Source: Candidatus Omnitrophota bacterium
GTDB lineage: Bacteria > Omnitrophota > Gorgyraeia > Zapsychrales > Zapsychraceae
DNA: 6,322 nucleotides
Direction: 5' to 3'
Assembly (NCBI GenBank): GCA_018399915.1
Contig: JAGYNW010000120.1
Coordinates: 1-6,322, forward strand
Part shown: piece after piece, positions 1 to 6,299 of the stretch
Position numbering within the stretch: the first letter of the stretch is position 1
Layout of the letters: the number at the start of each line of letters is the position of its first letter
The notes under the pieces: generated by a model
The model's database searches: none
The model's input: only the letters and a program-made list of their open reading frames with translations
Told to the model about the DNA's origin: nothing
Program-made: the position numbers and the translations under genes

Positions 1-1557
1 TGTCGCATATTAGGATTATCGTTAAGGCTGGAAAACAAGTTCGAGGAAGCTGAAAAAACTTATATGCAAGCCTTACAAATAGCCCAAAAGAATGATAACC
101 TTAAGGAAATTGGCAAGATCAGTTTAGAATTAGGAAAAATGTTTATTGACCAAAAAGAATTTGATAAAGCGGAATTTTATTTGGAGGAAGCATCGGGACA
201 ATATGTTATTTTAGCGAATCAACACTTGGTTAACAGTGTAAAGGAAATAAGAGAATCCATAAAAGCCTTGATTCCTAAGAAGGAAAGTTCTGGGCAAAGC
301 GAAGCTCCGGCGGCAATTAAATCGCCAGAGCAGAAGGTGAGAGTCCTGGATAGTTTCATGAAAATGGCTGTAAGTAATTTGGATCTGGATGTCGTCTTAA
401 GCAATGTTTTAGACCGAATTATGCAAAGCACAAACGCGGACAGGGGATTTGTTGTGTTGATTGATGAGAACGGTGCTCTTTATTCCCAAGTGGAGCGCAC
501 GAAAAAAGACGTTGATGAAAAGGGCGGGGGCGACTTATTAAAGAAATTCAGCCGCACAATAACGGATAAAGTTTTAAAGACGAAGAATTCGATCTTGGTT
601 AATGATATTAAGGACGACCGTCAATTGGCTTCTTCTCAAAGTATTGCTGGTTTGGATATTCGGTCAGCCGTATGTGTACCGTTAAAAAACCCCGACGATA
701 GCGATCAAATTATTGGATTGATATATCTTGACCGGCAGGCTTTTGTCGGAGCTTTTGCTGAAGAAGATCTCAACTTGGTCGAATCATTAGCTGAATATGC
801 TTCGATCGCGGTCAATAATGCCAAAATGCATTTTGGGATTCAAAAGAAGTTGGAAAATACCCAGGAGCAATTAATCCATTCTGAAAAAATGGCGACGATC
901 GGGATCTTGGCAGGAGGGGTTGCCCATGAAATTAATACACCTCTGGGAACCATTTTGAATAATACAGAATTATTGATGATGGATGAATTGACAGAAGACC
1001 AAAGAGAAAGTCTGACCATGATCAAGCAGGGCACCTTGCGATGCAAGACCATCGTAGAACAACTATTAAAATATTCACGAAAGACTTCAACAGAGCTTGA
1101 AGACGTTGACATTAATGCGGTGATCAATGATGCCTGTATCATACTTGAGCATCAGTTTAACGTTCAAGGCATTAAGATCCAAAGAGAATATACCGAAGTC
1201 CCATTTATGAAAGGAAATCCCACGGAATTATCCCAGGTGGTTACGAATCTTCTTGTCAATTCACGGGATGCGATTATGGAAAGAAAGGTAATTCAGGAAA
1301 ATCAGGGCGTGATCGTTGTGAAAACCGGGCAAAAAGAGGCGATGATCACCGTAGAGATCAGTGATAATGGTTGTGGGATAGAGGAAGCTGATATGGTTAA
1401 GATTTATGATCCATTCTATACCAGTAAGGAAGTCGGGCAAGGCACAGGCTTAGGGCTTTCCATTGTTCAGAAAATTATTGAAAGGCACGGAGGAAGAATG
1501 GAGATCCATTCGGAAGTAAACAAGGGAACCGTAATTTCAATGAAATTTTTAATTTAA
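1..1557 (+). CDS. Sensor histidine kinase, TPR-GAF-HisKA-HATPase, 5' partial
   Basis: The frame is open from base 1, so the gene begins upstream of the window and the ATG at 64 is probably internal. Numbering codons from base 1, codons 1-80 form amphipathic helices of TPR type (for example FEEAEKTYMQAL and FDKAEFYLEEA). Codons about 114-276 are a GAF domain ending in SLAEYASIAVNNA. A HisKA domain follows with the H-box GGVAHEINTPLG, phospho-acceptor His309 (925-927). The HATPase domain has an N-box (NLLVNSRDAI), G1 DNGCGI (455-460), DPFYTSKE and G2 GTGLGLS (481-487), so all catalytic boxes are present. No membrane segment is visible, so a cytosolic kinase sensing through TPR/GAF is inferred. 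It should autophosphorylate and pass phosphate to a receiver, most simply the one encoded 11 nt downstream. The ligand is unknown, and whatever precedes the TPRs cannot be seen. Confidence 0.93.
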   Translation, partial: CRILGLSLRLENKFEEAEKTYMQALQIAQKNDNLKEIGKISLELGKMFIDQKEFDKAEFYLEEASGQYVILANQHLVNSVKEIRESIKALIPKKESSGQSEAPAAIKSPEQKVRVLDSFMKMAVSNLDLDVVLSNVLDRIMQSTNADRGFVVLIDENGALYSQVERTKKDVDEKGGGDLLKKFSRTITDKVLKTKNSILVNDIKDDRQLASSQSIAGLDIRSAVCVPLKNPDDSDQIIGLIYLDRQAFVGAFAEEDLNLVESLAEYASIAVNNAKMHFGIQKKLENTQEQLIHSEKMATIGILAGGVAHEINTPLGTILNNTELLMMDELTEDQRESLTMIKQGTLRCKTIVEQLLKYSRKTSTELEDVDINAVINDACIILEHQFNVQGIKIQREYTEVPFMKGNPTELSQVVTNLLVNSRDAIMERKVIQENQGVIVVKTGQKEAMITVEISDNGCGIEEADMVKIYDPFYTSKEVGQGTGLGLSIVQKIIERHGGRMEIHSEVNKGTVISMKFLI

Positions 1558-1568
1558 AGAAGAAAAAG

Positions 1569-3143
1569 TTGAGCGCTTTAGACAGAATCTTGGTCATTGA
1601 AGACGATGATATTTTCAGAAAGACATTAGTGAAATCACTGGCCCGTGAAAACTATGAGGTTGAAGGAGCTTCTGATGGGGTATCCGCGATAGAGATATCT
1701 AATCAACGTTTATTTGACATTATTGTTTCTGATGTCCGTTTAGGAGGGGAGATCGATGGCATCGAGGCTGTTAGGCGTATTAAAGAGAATCATCCCCAAT
1801 CGAAATTTCGTGTTATTATTATGACAGGATATTCGGGAGAAGAAGCCCCTATCCGCGCCATTAAAGTAGGGGTTGATGATTATATCCATAAGCCGTTTAA
1901 AATGGAAGCATTCTTATTAAGTATCAAAAAGAACACGAAACTCCTTCACTATGATAGAGATGAGAATGCGGATTTTAAGCAATTACAGGAGTTGCGCAAT
2001 AAGGTAGAGACGTATAATGACCGGATAGAACGGAAATTCAAGGAGGAAACAAGTAAATTAGGTTTGCTTTTTGAGGCAAGTGAAGGTTTTTCTTCTCTGT
2101 TACGTCTCGATGAGGTCCTCTCATTGATCATTGACCGGGTTGCTTCGGTCTTGGAATTGGATAGATGTTCTTTATTGCTTTATGATGAGGCTCAAGGACA
2201 GCTGTCTATCGTCGCGCATAAGGGGTTGGACCCGGATGTCGTGAAAAATTCGAGAATTAAGATTGGGACGATGGTCTCTGGCTGGGTGTTGGAAAACAAA
2301 CAGGCTATTTTGGTTAATGATATTGAAACCGATGCCAGGTTCGCAAAGGCTAATGAGGAAAAATATTATACAGGATCGTTCATCAGTGTCCCGCTTGTCT
2401 ATAAAGGGAGGGCTATCGGTGTTATCAACGCGAACAATAAAAGTTCAAAGGAAAAGTTTAACGAAGAAGATTTCAAGTTGATCAAATCCTTAGCCGAGCA
2501 GTCTTCAATTGCTATCGAGAGTACCCGATTATACGAGGCAATGAAAAATATGTGTTTTCAAGTAACATCATCATTGACCTCTATCATTGATGCCAAAGAT
2601 CATTATACGAAGAATCATTCATTGCGGGTTTCCCTTTATGCCCAGGCGATAGCAGAAGAATTGAACATGTTACAGATCGATATTAATAATATCATTTTAG
2701 CGTGTCAGTTGCATGATTTAGGAAAAATCGGCGTCCATGAAAAGATTTTAACAAAATCCGGACAACTAACTGAAGAGGAGTTTGACCAGATAAAGCTGCA
2801 TCCGTCAAAAGGCGGAGAGATGATCAGACCTTTGAGTTTTCTTAAATCTTTAATTGAACTGGTTGAACAGCATCATGAACGTTATGATGGCAAGGGTTAT
2901 CCTCTGGGATTAAAGGGCGATGAGATTATCATCGGCGCTAGGATTATCAGTGTTGCGGATAGTTTTGATGCGATCTTGACTGAAAGGCCGTATTCCCAAG
3001 AGCATTCTATGGAGGAGGCTATTGCCGAATTGGCACGCTGCAAAGGCACACAGTTTGATCCCATGATCGTGGATACGTTTATCAAGATATTGAAAGACGC
3101 TAAAAACGGATCCAAATGGGAGAAAGTTCGTAAAATCCTTTGA
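1569..3143 (+). CDS. Response regulator with GAF and HD-GYP domains (predicted c-di-GMP phosphodiesterase)
   Basis: Residues 1-125 are a receiver domain with acidic pocket D12-D14, phospho-acceptor D55 (in IIVSDVRLGG), T86, Y105 and K108, all intact. A coiled linker (about 130-163) leads to a GAF domain (about 165-328) and then an HD-GYP domain with YTKNHSLRV (His350), HDLGKIG (H382, D383, K386) and HHERYDGKGYP (435-445). This is the full signature of the family, which hydrolyses cyclic di-GMP to GMP or pGpG; activity here is inferred from motifs. The start is TTG at 1569: the receiver strand begins at residue 5 and no ATG lies nearby in frame. Only a purine-rich stretch (AAAGAAGAAAAAG), not a clear Shine-Dalgarno site, precedes it. 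The gap to the kinase is 11 nt, so the two genes are probably one operon and cognate partners. Output would be control of c-di-GMP-dependent traits by phosphorylation plus a GAF ligand. Confidence 0.93.
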   Translation: MSALDRILVIEDDDIFRKTLVKSLARENYEVEGASDGVSAIEISNQRLFDIIVSDVRLGGEIDGIEAVRRIKENHPQSKFRVIIMTGYSGEEAPIRAIKVGVDDYIHKPFKMEAFLLSIKKNTKLLHYDRDENADFKQLQELRNKVETYNDRIERKFKEETSKLGLLFEASEGFSSLLRLDEVLSLIIDRVASVLELDRCSLLLYDEAQGQLSIVAHKGLDPDVVKNSRIKIGTMVSGWVLENKQAILVNDIETDARFAKANEEKYYTGSFISVPLVYKGRAIGVINANNKSSKEKFNEEDFKLIKSLAEQSSIAIESTRLYEAMKNMCFQVTSSLTSIIDAKDHYTKNHSLRVSLYAQAIAEELNMLQIDINNIILACQLHDLGKIGVHEKILTKSGQLTEEEFDQIKLHPSKGGEMIRPLSFLKSLIELVEQHHERYDGKGYPLGLKGDEIIIGARIISVADSFDAILTERPYSQEHSMEEAIAELARCKGTQFDPMIVDTFIKILKDAKNGSKWEKVRKIL

Positions 3144-3169
3144 TCTGAGCGTCTTTTTGATTTGGATCC
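3093..3169 (+). repeat. Two interleaved inverted repeats at the end of the HD-GYP gene (terminator or pseudoknot)
   Basis: AAAGACGCT at 3093-3101 is perfectly complementary to AGCGTCTTT at 3148-3156, and GGATCCAAAT at 3108-3117 to ATTTGGATCC at 3160-3169. The order A-B-A'-B' means the two stems cross, and the stop codon (3141-3143) lies between. A with A' runs straight into five Ts (3154-3158), so it could act as an intrinsic terminator with an unusually long loop. Forming both stems would give an H-type pseudoknot. The pairing is seen directly; the function is inferred. Confidence 0.5.
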
Positions 3170-3254
3170 TACCTTTATTGCGCTTTAGAGAATTTATAAT
3201 ATATCTTTGCTTTTTTGCTGAAATCTTAATCTCTTGTAAGCCGTGAAATTATTC

Positions 3255-3283
3255 TTGACACCCTAAATTCTTGTTGTTACTAT
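3255..3283 (+). promoter_or_regulatory. Sigma70-type promoter for the HU-family gene
   Basis: A perfect -35 box TTGACA (3255-3260) is followed, after a 17-nt spacer, by TACTAT (3278-3283; four of six consensus positions, including the important T1, A2 and T6). An overlapping TATACT (3281-3286) fits consensus better but at 20-nt spacing. Transcription would start near 3290, leaving a leader of about 17 nt that is mostly Shine-Dalgarno sequence. Confidence 0.65.
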
Positions 3284-3293
3284 ACTTAGCATT

Positions 3294-3302
3294 AGGAGGT
3301 GA
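3294..3302 (+). promoter_or_regulatory. Strong Shine-Dalgarno site that fixes the HU-family start
   Basis: AGGAGGTGA is a near-complete anti-16S complement, and its AGGAGG core ends 7 nt before the ATG at 3307. It decides against the in-frame TTG at 3271, which lies inside the promoter. It is the only strong Shine-Dalgarno site in the window and suggests high expression of this gene. Confidence 0.85.
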
Positions 3303-3306
3303 ATAT

Positions 3307-3579
3307 ATGACCAAAAAAGACATTGTTTTACGTATTACGGATATGACAGGCATCAAACAGGTTGATGTTAAAAAGATCGTTCAGAAGACTTTTGATGTAA
3401 TTGTTGAAAGCCTTGTCCGTAATGAAAAGGTGGAATTGCGCAATTTCGGTGTATTTAAGATCAAAGAAAGAAAAGCGCGTTTTGGCCGTAACCCAAGAAC
3501 AGGGGAAAGCGTTCCTGTCCCCCCCCGCAAAGTGGTTGTGTTTAAGCCGGGGTTAGAGATGAAAGAAAAGATCCGATAA
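3307..3579 (+). CDS. HU/IHF-family nucleoid-associated DNA-binding protein
   Basis: This is a 90-residue protein, the standard length of the family. The N-terminal helical dimerisation part (MTKKDIVLRITDMTGIKQVD, residues 1-20, continuing to about 40) is followed by the conserved turn LRNFGVFKI (44-52). The DNA-clasping beta arm carries RFGRNPRTGE (58-67), where P63 is the residue that intercalates into DNA in HU/IHF. The signature ends with VVVFKPG (76-82). It should bind DNA as a dimer and bend or compact it. The arm (SVPVPPRKVV) looks somewhat IHF-like, but HU and IHF cannot be separated from sequence alone here, so no symbol is given. It has its own promoter and strong ribosome binding site, and the hairpin at 3689-3718 may end its transcript. 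A run of eight Cs at 3519-3526 encodes part of VPPR in the arm. Confidence 0.95.
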   Translation: MTKKDIVLRITDMTGIKQVDVKKIVQKTFDVIVESLVRNEKVELRNFGVFKIKERKARFGRNPRTGESVPVPPRKVVVFKPGLEMKEKIR

Positions 3580-3653
3580 AACATTAAAGAGATTTTATAG
3601 CAAGGATTTATGTGTCTGATTTTCATGTGCAAAAGTTGCGCGCAATGTTTTAT
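3576..3653. repeat. 10-bp inverted repeat spanning the HU-family 3' end
   Basis: ATAAAACATT (3576-3585, overlapping the stop codon) is the exact reverse complement of AATGTTTTAT (3644-3653), with 58 nt between. The right arm adjoins a perfect 10-bp palindrome, TTGCGCGCAA (3636-3645). The stem would be AT-rich and weak, so a role in the mRNA 3' end or as a protein-binding site is only a possibility. Confidence 0.3.
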
Positions 3654-3688
3654 TGTAAATTGATCTAACATAAAAATATTTTGTAAAC

Positions 3689-3718
3689 CACAAGGCGGAG
3701 AATTATCTCCGCCTTGTG
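3689..3718 (+). terminator. 13-bp perfect hairpin between the HU-family gene and hisS
   Basis: CACAAGGCGGAGA (3689-3701) pairs perfectly with TCTCCGCCTTGTG (3706-3718) around an ATTA loop, eight of the 13 pairs being G-C. The flanking plus-strand sequence (ATTGTTATGGTTATTG) is U-rich but has no clean U run, so as a terminator it would be imperfect. It ends only 18 nt before the chosen hisS ATG, so it could instead be a 5' leader structure controlling hisS. The structure is certain by base pairing; which role applies is open. Confidence 0.6.
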
Positions 3719-3736
3719 ATTGTTATGGTTATTGAT

Positions 3737-5065
3737 ATGTCCAAAAAGTTTAAAATCCCCAGAGGTACAAGTGACATCCTTCCCCAAGAATCATTAGTAT
3801 GGCAAGATCTTGAAAAAAAGGCCAGGAAAATACTAAACCTCTATAATTACAGAGAGATACGCACGCCAATATTTGAAGAGACTGACTTGTTTGCCCGCTC
3901 CATGGGACAGACCAGCGATGTTGTGCAAAAACAAATGCTTAATTTAACTTCGCAAAGATTGGACGAGAAAGGTCATATCCAATTGTCGGGATTATCACTT
4001 CGGCCTGAAAATACGGCTTCCGTAGTACGGTCGTATATTGAAAATAGTTTTGATAAAAAGGAAAGCCTTTCCCGGCTTTTTTACCTGGGGCCCATGTTCA
4101 GAGGCGAAAGACCACAAAAAGGCCGATTGCGTCAATTCCATCAGATAGGGGTCGAGGCTATTGGTCCGGGCTCATCCTCCCCGTATTTGGATGCGGAGGT
4201 GATCGCTTTATGCGTTAATATGCTTAAATCTTTTGGATTAAAGAAGTTTGAGCTGAAGATAAATACGTTGGGCACCTTGGCCTGTAAAAATAATATCCAT
4301 GACCGATTGATCGGCTGTATCGAACCCAGAGTGGATAGGCTTTGCGATGATTGTAAGGAACGTTATATCCGCAATGTGTTTCGTGTTCTTGATTGCAAAA
4401 AGAATAGCTGCAAGTCAGTTATCAAGGCCATCGCTTTTGGCAAGGATTGGCTGGATGAGGAAAGCCTGCAGTATTATGAACAAGTAAAGACGGCCTTAGC
4501 GGAACTGGATATTTCTTACACTGAGGATCCTTCTTTGGTCAGAGGTCTGGATTATTATACCCATACGGTCTTTGAGGTGTCGGATGCCTCCTTGGGCAGT
4601 CAGGACGCGTTAGGTGCCGGAGGGCGATATAACCATCTGGTTTCTCAGTTAGGCGGTCCGCAAGTCGATGCCGTGGGTTTTGCCGTTGGGGTTGAGAGAA
4701 TCCTTTTGGCGAAACAGGGTTCTGATAATGAAAGCGAAGAAGATCTGGATCTATATTTTCTCGCGATCGAAGAAACTTGCGTAAATGAAATTTTTCAGAT
4801 GGCCGAGCAAGTGAGGCGATCTTGGAAGGGCGCGCCGGAAAGTTTGTCGGTGGGGATCAATTATCAGGTCTCTTCAATGAAAAGCCAGATGCGGGCCGCC
4901 AATAAGGCCCGGGCGCGTTTTGTTGCGATATACGGTCTGGATGAGAAAAGACAGGGAAAGATAAAGTTGAAGAATATGGAGACCGGCGCAGAACAGGATA
5001 TCCCCAAAGAAGAATTTATCGAGAAGTTTAATGCGGCCATTATAGAGCCGGGAATAAAAGAGTAA
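3737..5065 (+). CDS. hisS: Histidine--tRNA ligase (HisRS)
   Basis: This is a class II synthetase of 442 aa, close to the usual bacterial length, that charges tRNA-His with histidine in the cytosol. It shows KIPRGTSDILP near the N-terminus, RPENTAS (89-95; most homologues have RPEGTA), motif 2 with MFRGERPQ (120-127), the HisRS-specific histidine-binding loop LVRGLDYYT (267-275, catalytic R269), and motif 3 AVGFAVGVERI (312-322, R321). Cysteines C203, C206, C220 and C225 form a C-x2-C...C-x4-C set in the insertion domain that might bind zinc. The C-terminal anticodon-binding domain (about 345-435) is present. I chose ATG 3737 because MSKKFKIPRGTSDI matches the family N-terminus. The GTG at 3716 lies inside the hairpin stem, and the ATG at 3725 adds residues without homology. 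No Shine-Dalgarno site is visible. aspS follows after 25 nt, a common hisS-aspS pairing. Confidence 0.96.
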   Translation: MSKKFKIPRGTSDILPQESLVWQDLEKKARKILNLYNYREIRTPIFEETDLFARSMGQTSDVVQKQMLNLTSQRLDEKGHIQLSGLSLRPENTASVVRSYIENSFDKKESLSRLFYLGPMFRGERPQKGRLRQFHQIGVEAIGPGSSSPYLDAEVIALCVNMLKSFGLKKFELKINTLGTLACKNNIHDRLIGCIEPRVDRLCDDCKERYIRNVFRVLDCKKNSCKSVIKAIAFGKDWLDEESLQYYEQVKTALAELDISYTEDPSLVRGLDYYTHTVFEVSDASLGSQDALGAGGRYNHLVSQLGGPQVDAVGFAVGVERILLAKQGSDNESEEDLDLYFLAIEETCVNEIFQMAEQVRRSWKGAPESLSVGINYQVSSMKSQMRAANKARARFVAIYGLDEKRQGKIKLKNMETGAEQDIPKEEFIEKFNAAIIEPGIKE

Positions 5066-5090
5066 TTTTATAGAAAGGTAAAGACGAATT

Positions 5091-6299
5091 ATGTTAAGAA
5101 CACATACATGTGGAGAACTAAGAAAAGAACACGGCAAGAGCAAAACAACCCTCTGCGGTTGGGTGGCAGCGCGGCGGGATCATGGAAAATTGATCTTTAT
5201 TGATATCCGTGATCGTTATGGGATGACCCAGGTGGTCTTTGTCCCTTCCGTAAGCAGAGAAGCGCATGAGATCGCGCAGAAATTGGGTCCGGAGTTTGTG
5301 ATCAAAGTTAGCGGGGAGGTTGTGGTGCGGCCGGAAAAGATGGTGAATCCTGATCTGGCAACCGGGGCGGTAGAGGTCTGCGCGGAGTCTTTGGAGATCC
5401 TCAATCAAAGTGAGGTGCCTGTTTTTGAGATTGATGACACGGTTAATGTTTCGGAGGAATTGAGATTGACTTACCGGTATCTGGATCTAAGAAGAACCAA
5501 GGTTTTGGATGCGTTGAAGGTGAGGCATAAGCTTTGTGCCATTATTCACCGTTTCTTAGATGAAGAGAATTTTATGGAAATCGAAACTCCTGTCCTTACC
5601 AAATCCACCCCGGAAGGTGCGCGGGATTTCTTAGTGCCCTCACGATTGAATCCAGGACAGTTTTTTGCCTTGCCGCAATCTCCGCAACTCTTTAAGCAGA
5701 TGTTGATGGTCTCAGGTATGGATCGATATTATCAAATCGTGAAATGTTTCCGGGATGAAGATCTTAGGGCCGACAGGCAACCGGAATTTACACAGTTAGA
5801 TATGGAGATGTCTTTTGTGGACGAAGAGGATATCTTCGCGCTTACCGAGAGGCTTTTTCACGTGATCTTTAAAGACATCAAGGGGATTGATCTGCCTGTT
5901 CCTTTCCCGCGCATGACGCATGCCGAAGCGGCAGAAAAACATAAAAGCGATAAACCGGATTTGCGCAAAGATGGGGAGGATTATGCTTTTGTTTGGATTA
6001 CGGATTTTCCTCTGTTAAAATACAATGAAGACGAAAAACGATGGGATAGCGAGCATCATCCTTTTACATCTGTCAAGGAAGAAGATATGACGCATTTTGA
6101 AACAAATGAATACGCTAAAGTCAGGGCCCGTTCTTATGATCTGGTACTGAACGGCAATGAGATCGGGAGTGGTTCGGTCCGTATTCATAAAAAAGATATG
6201 CAAAAGAAAATATTTGATATAATAGAAAAAAGCAACTATAAAGGTTGGATTGTTGTTGAGGCAGAACAGGACCCTGCAAAAGCCAATCCTTTTGAATGA
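5091..6299 (+). CDS. aspS: Aspartate--tRNA ligase, GAD-less and broken before motif 3, with a foreign C-terminus
   Basis: The ATG at 5091 follows GAAAGG (5073-5078) at a long 12-nt spacing, and the N-terminus fits the family. An OB-fold anticodon domain (about 1-105, GWVAARRDHGKLIFIDIRDR) precedes the class II core: motif 1 region ETPVLTKSTPEGARDF (165-180), QSPQLFKQ (196-203) and motif 2 CFRDEDLRADRQPEF (219-233). SDKPDLR (286-292) is followed almost at once by FVWITDFPLL and HHPFTS (322-327), so the roughly 130-residue GAD domain normally found here in bacterial AspRS is absent. Homology continues through GSGSVRIH to about residue 378. It then stops, so the family's motif 3 (GLDR, ATP-binding arginine) and C-terminus are missing. 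Residues 379-402 instead look like IolE. The usual length is about 590 aa; this is 402. As read it should not be able to aminoacylate tRNA-Asp. It could be a pseudogene, a recombinant or a misassembly. Confidence 0.85.
   Translation: MLRTHTCGELRKEHGKSKTTLCGWVAARRDHGKLIFIDIRDRYGMTQVVFVPSVSREAHEIAQKLGPEFVIKVSGEVVVRPEKMVNPDLATGAVEVCAESLEILNQSEVPVFEIDDTVNVSEELRLTYRYLDLRRTKVLDALKVRHKLCAIIHRFLDEENFMEIETPVLTKSTPEGARDFLVPSRLNPGQFFALPQSPQLFKQMLMVSGMDRYYQIVKCFRDEDLRADRQPEFTQLDMEMSFVDEEDIFALTERLFHVIFKDIKGIDLPVPFPRMTHAEAAEKHKSDKPDLRKDGEDYAFVWITDFPLLKYNEDEKRWDSEHHPFTSVKEEDMTHFETNEYAKVRARSYDLVLNGNEIGSGSVRIHKKDMQKKIFDIIEKSNYKGWIVVEAEQDPAKANPFE
6213..6299 (+). other. IolE-like (myo-inosose dehydratase family) C-terminal fragment fused in frame to aspS
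   Basis: Residues 382-402 of the aspS frame contain NYKGWIVVEAEQDPAKANP. This matches, from memory, the conserved GW-x-VVEAEQDPA-x-A segment near the C-terminus of IolE, a TIM-barrel enzyme of inositol catabolism. In IolE this segment normally continues into YAKKG-type helix residues, but here a TGA follows directly after NPFE. The N-terminal barrel is absent. The join lies at about 6210-6227, where the short IFDII could fit either family. Confidence 0.7.

Noticed and set aside
2263..2481. A 72-codon plus-strand open frame inside the HD-GYP regulator gene.
   Set aside because: It is an out-of-frame shadow of the GAF coding sequence with no ribosome binding site and no recognisable protein features.
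3195..3200. TATAAT between the HD-GYP gene and the HU-family gene.
   Set aside because: No -35-like hexamer sits 16-18 nt upstream, and the TTGACA promoter further down explains the HU-family gene better.
3271..3306. A longer start (TTG at 3271) for the HU-family protein.
   Set aside because: It would overlap the promoter and Shine-Dalgarno site and add residues not found in the family; the ATG at 3307 fits exactly.
3653..3682. Possible hisS promoter TTGTAA - 18 nt - TATTTT.
   Set aside because: Both boxes match only four of six positions in AT-rich DNA. It is interesting because the transcript would start at the hairpin, but too weak to annotate.
3716..3736. A longer start (GTG at 3716 or ATG at 3725) for hisS.
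   Set aside because: The extra residues have no family counterpart and the GTG lies in the hairpin stem.
6215..6223. TGATATAAT, a perfect extended -10 sequence at the aspS/IolE junction.
   Set aside because: There is no -35 at the right distance (GATATG at 17 nt) and no gene start downstream. It lies in AT-rich codons and is likely chance.
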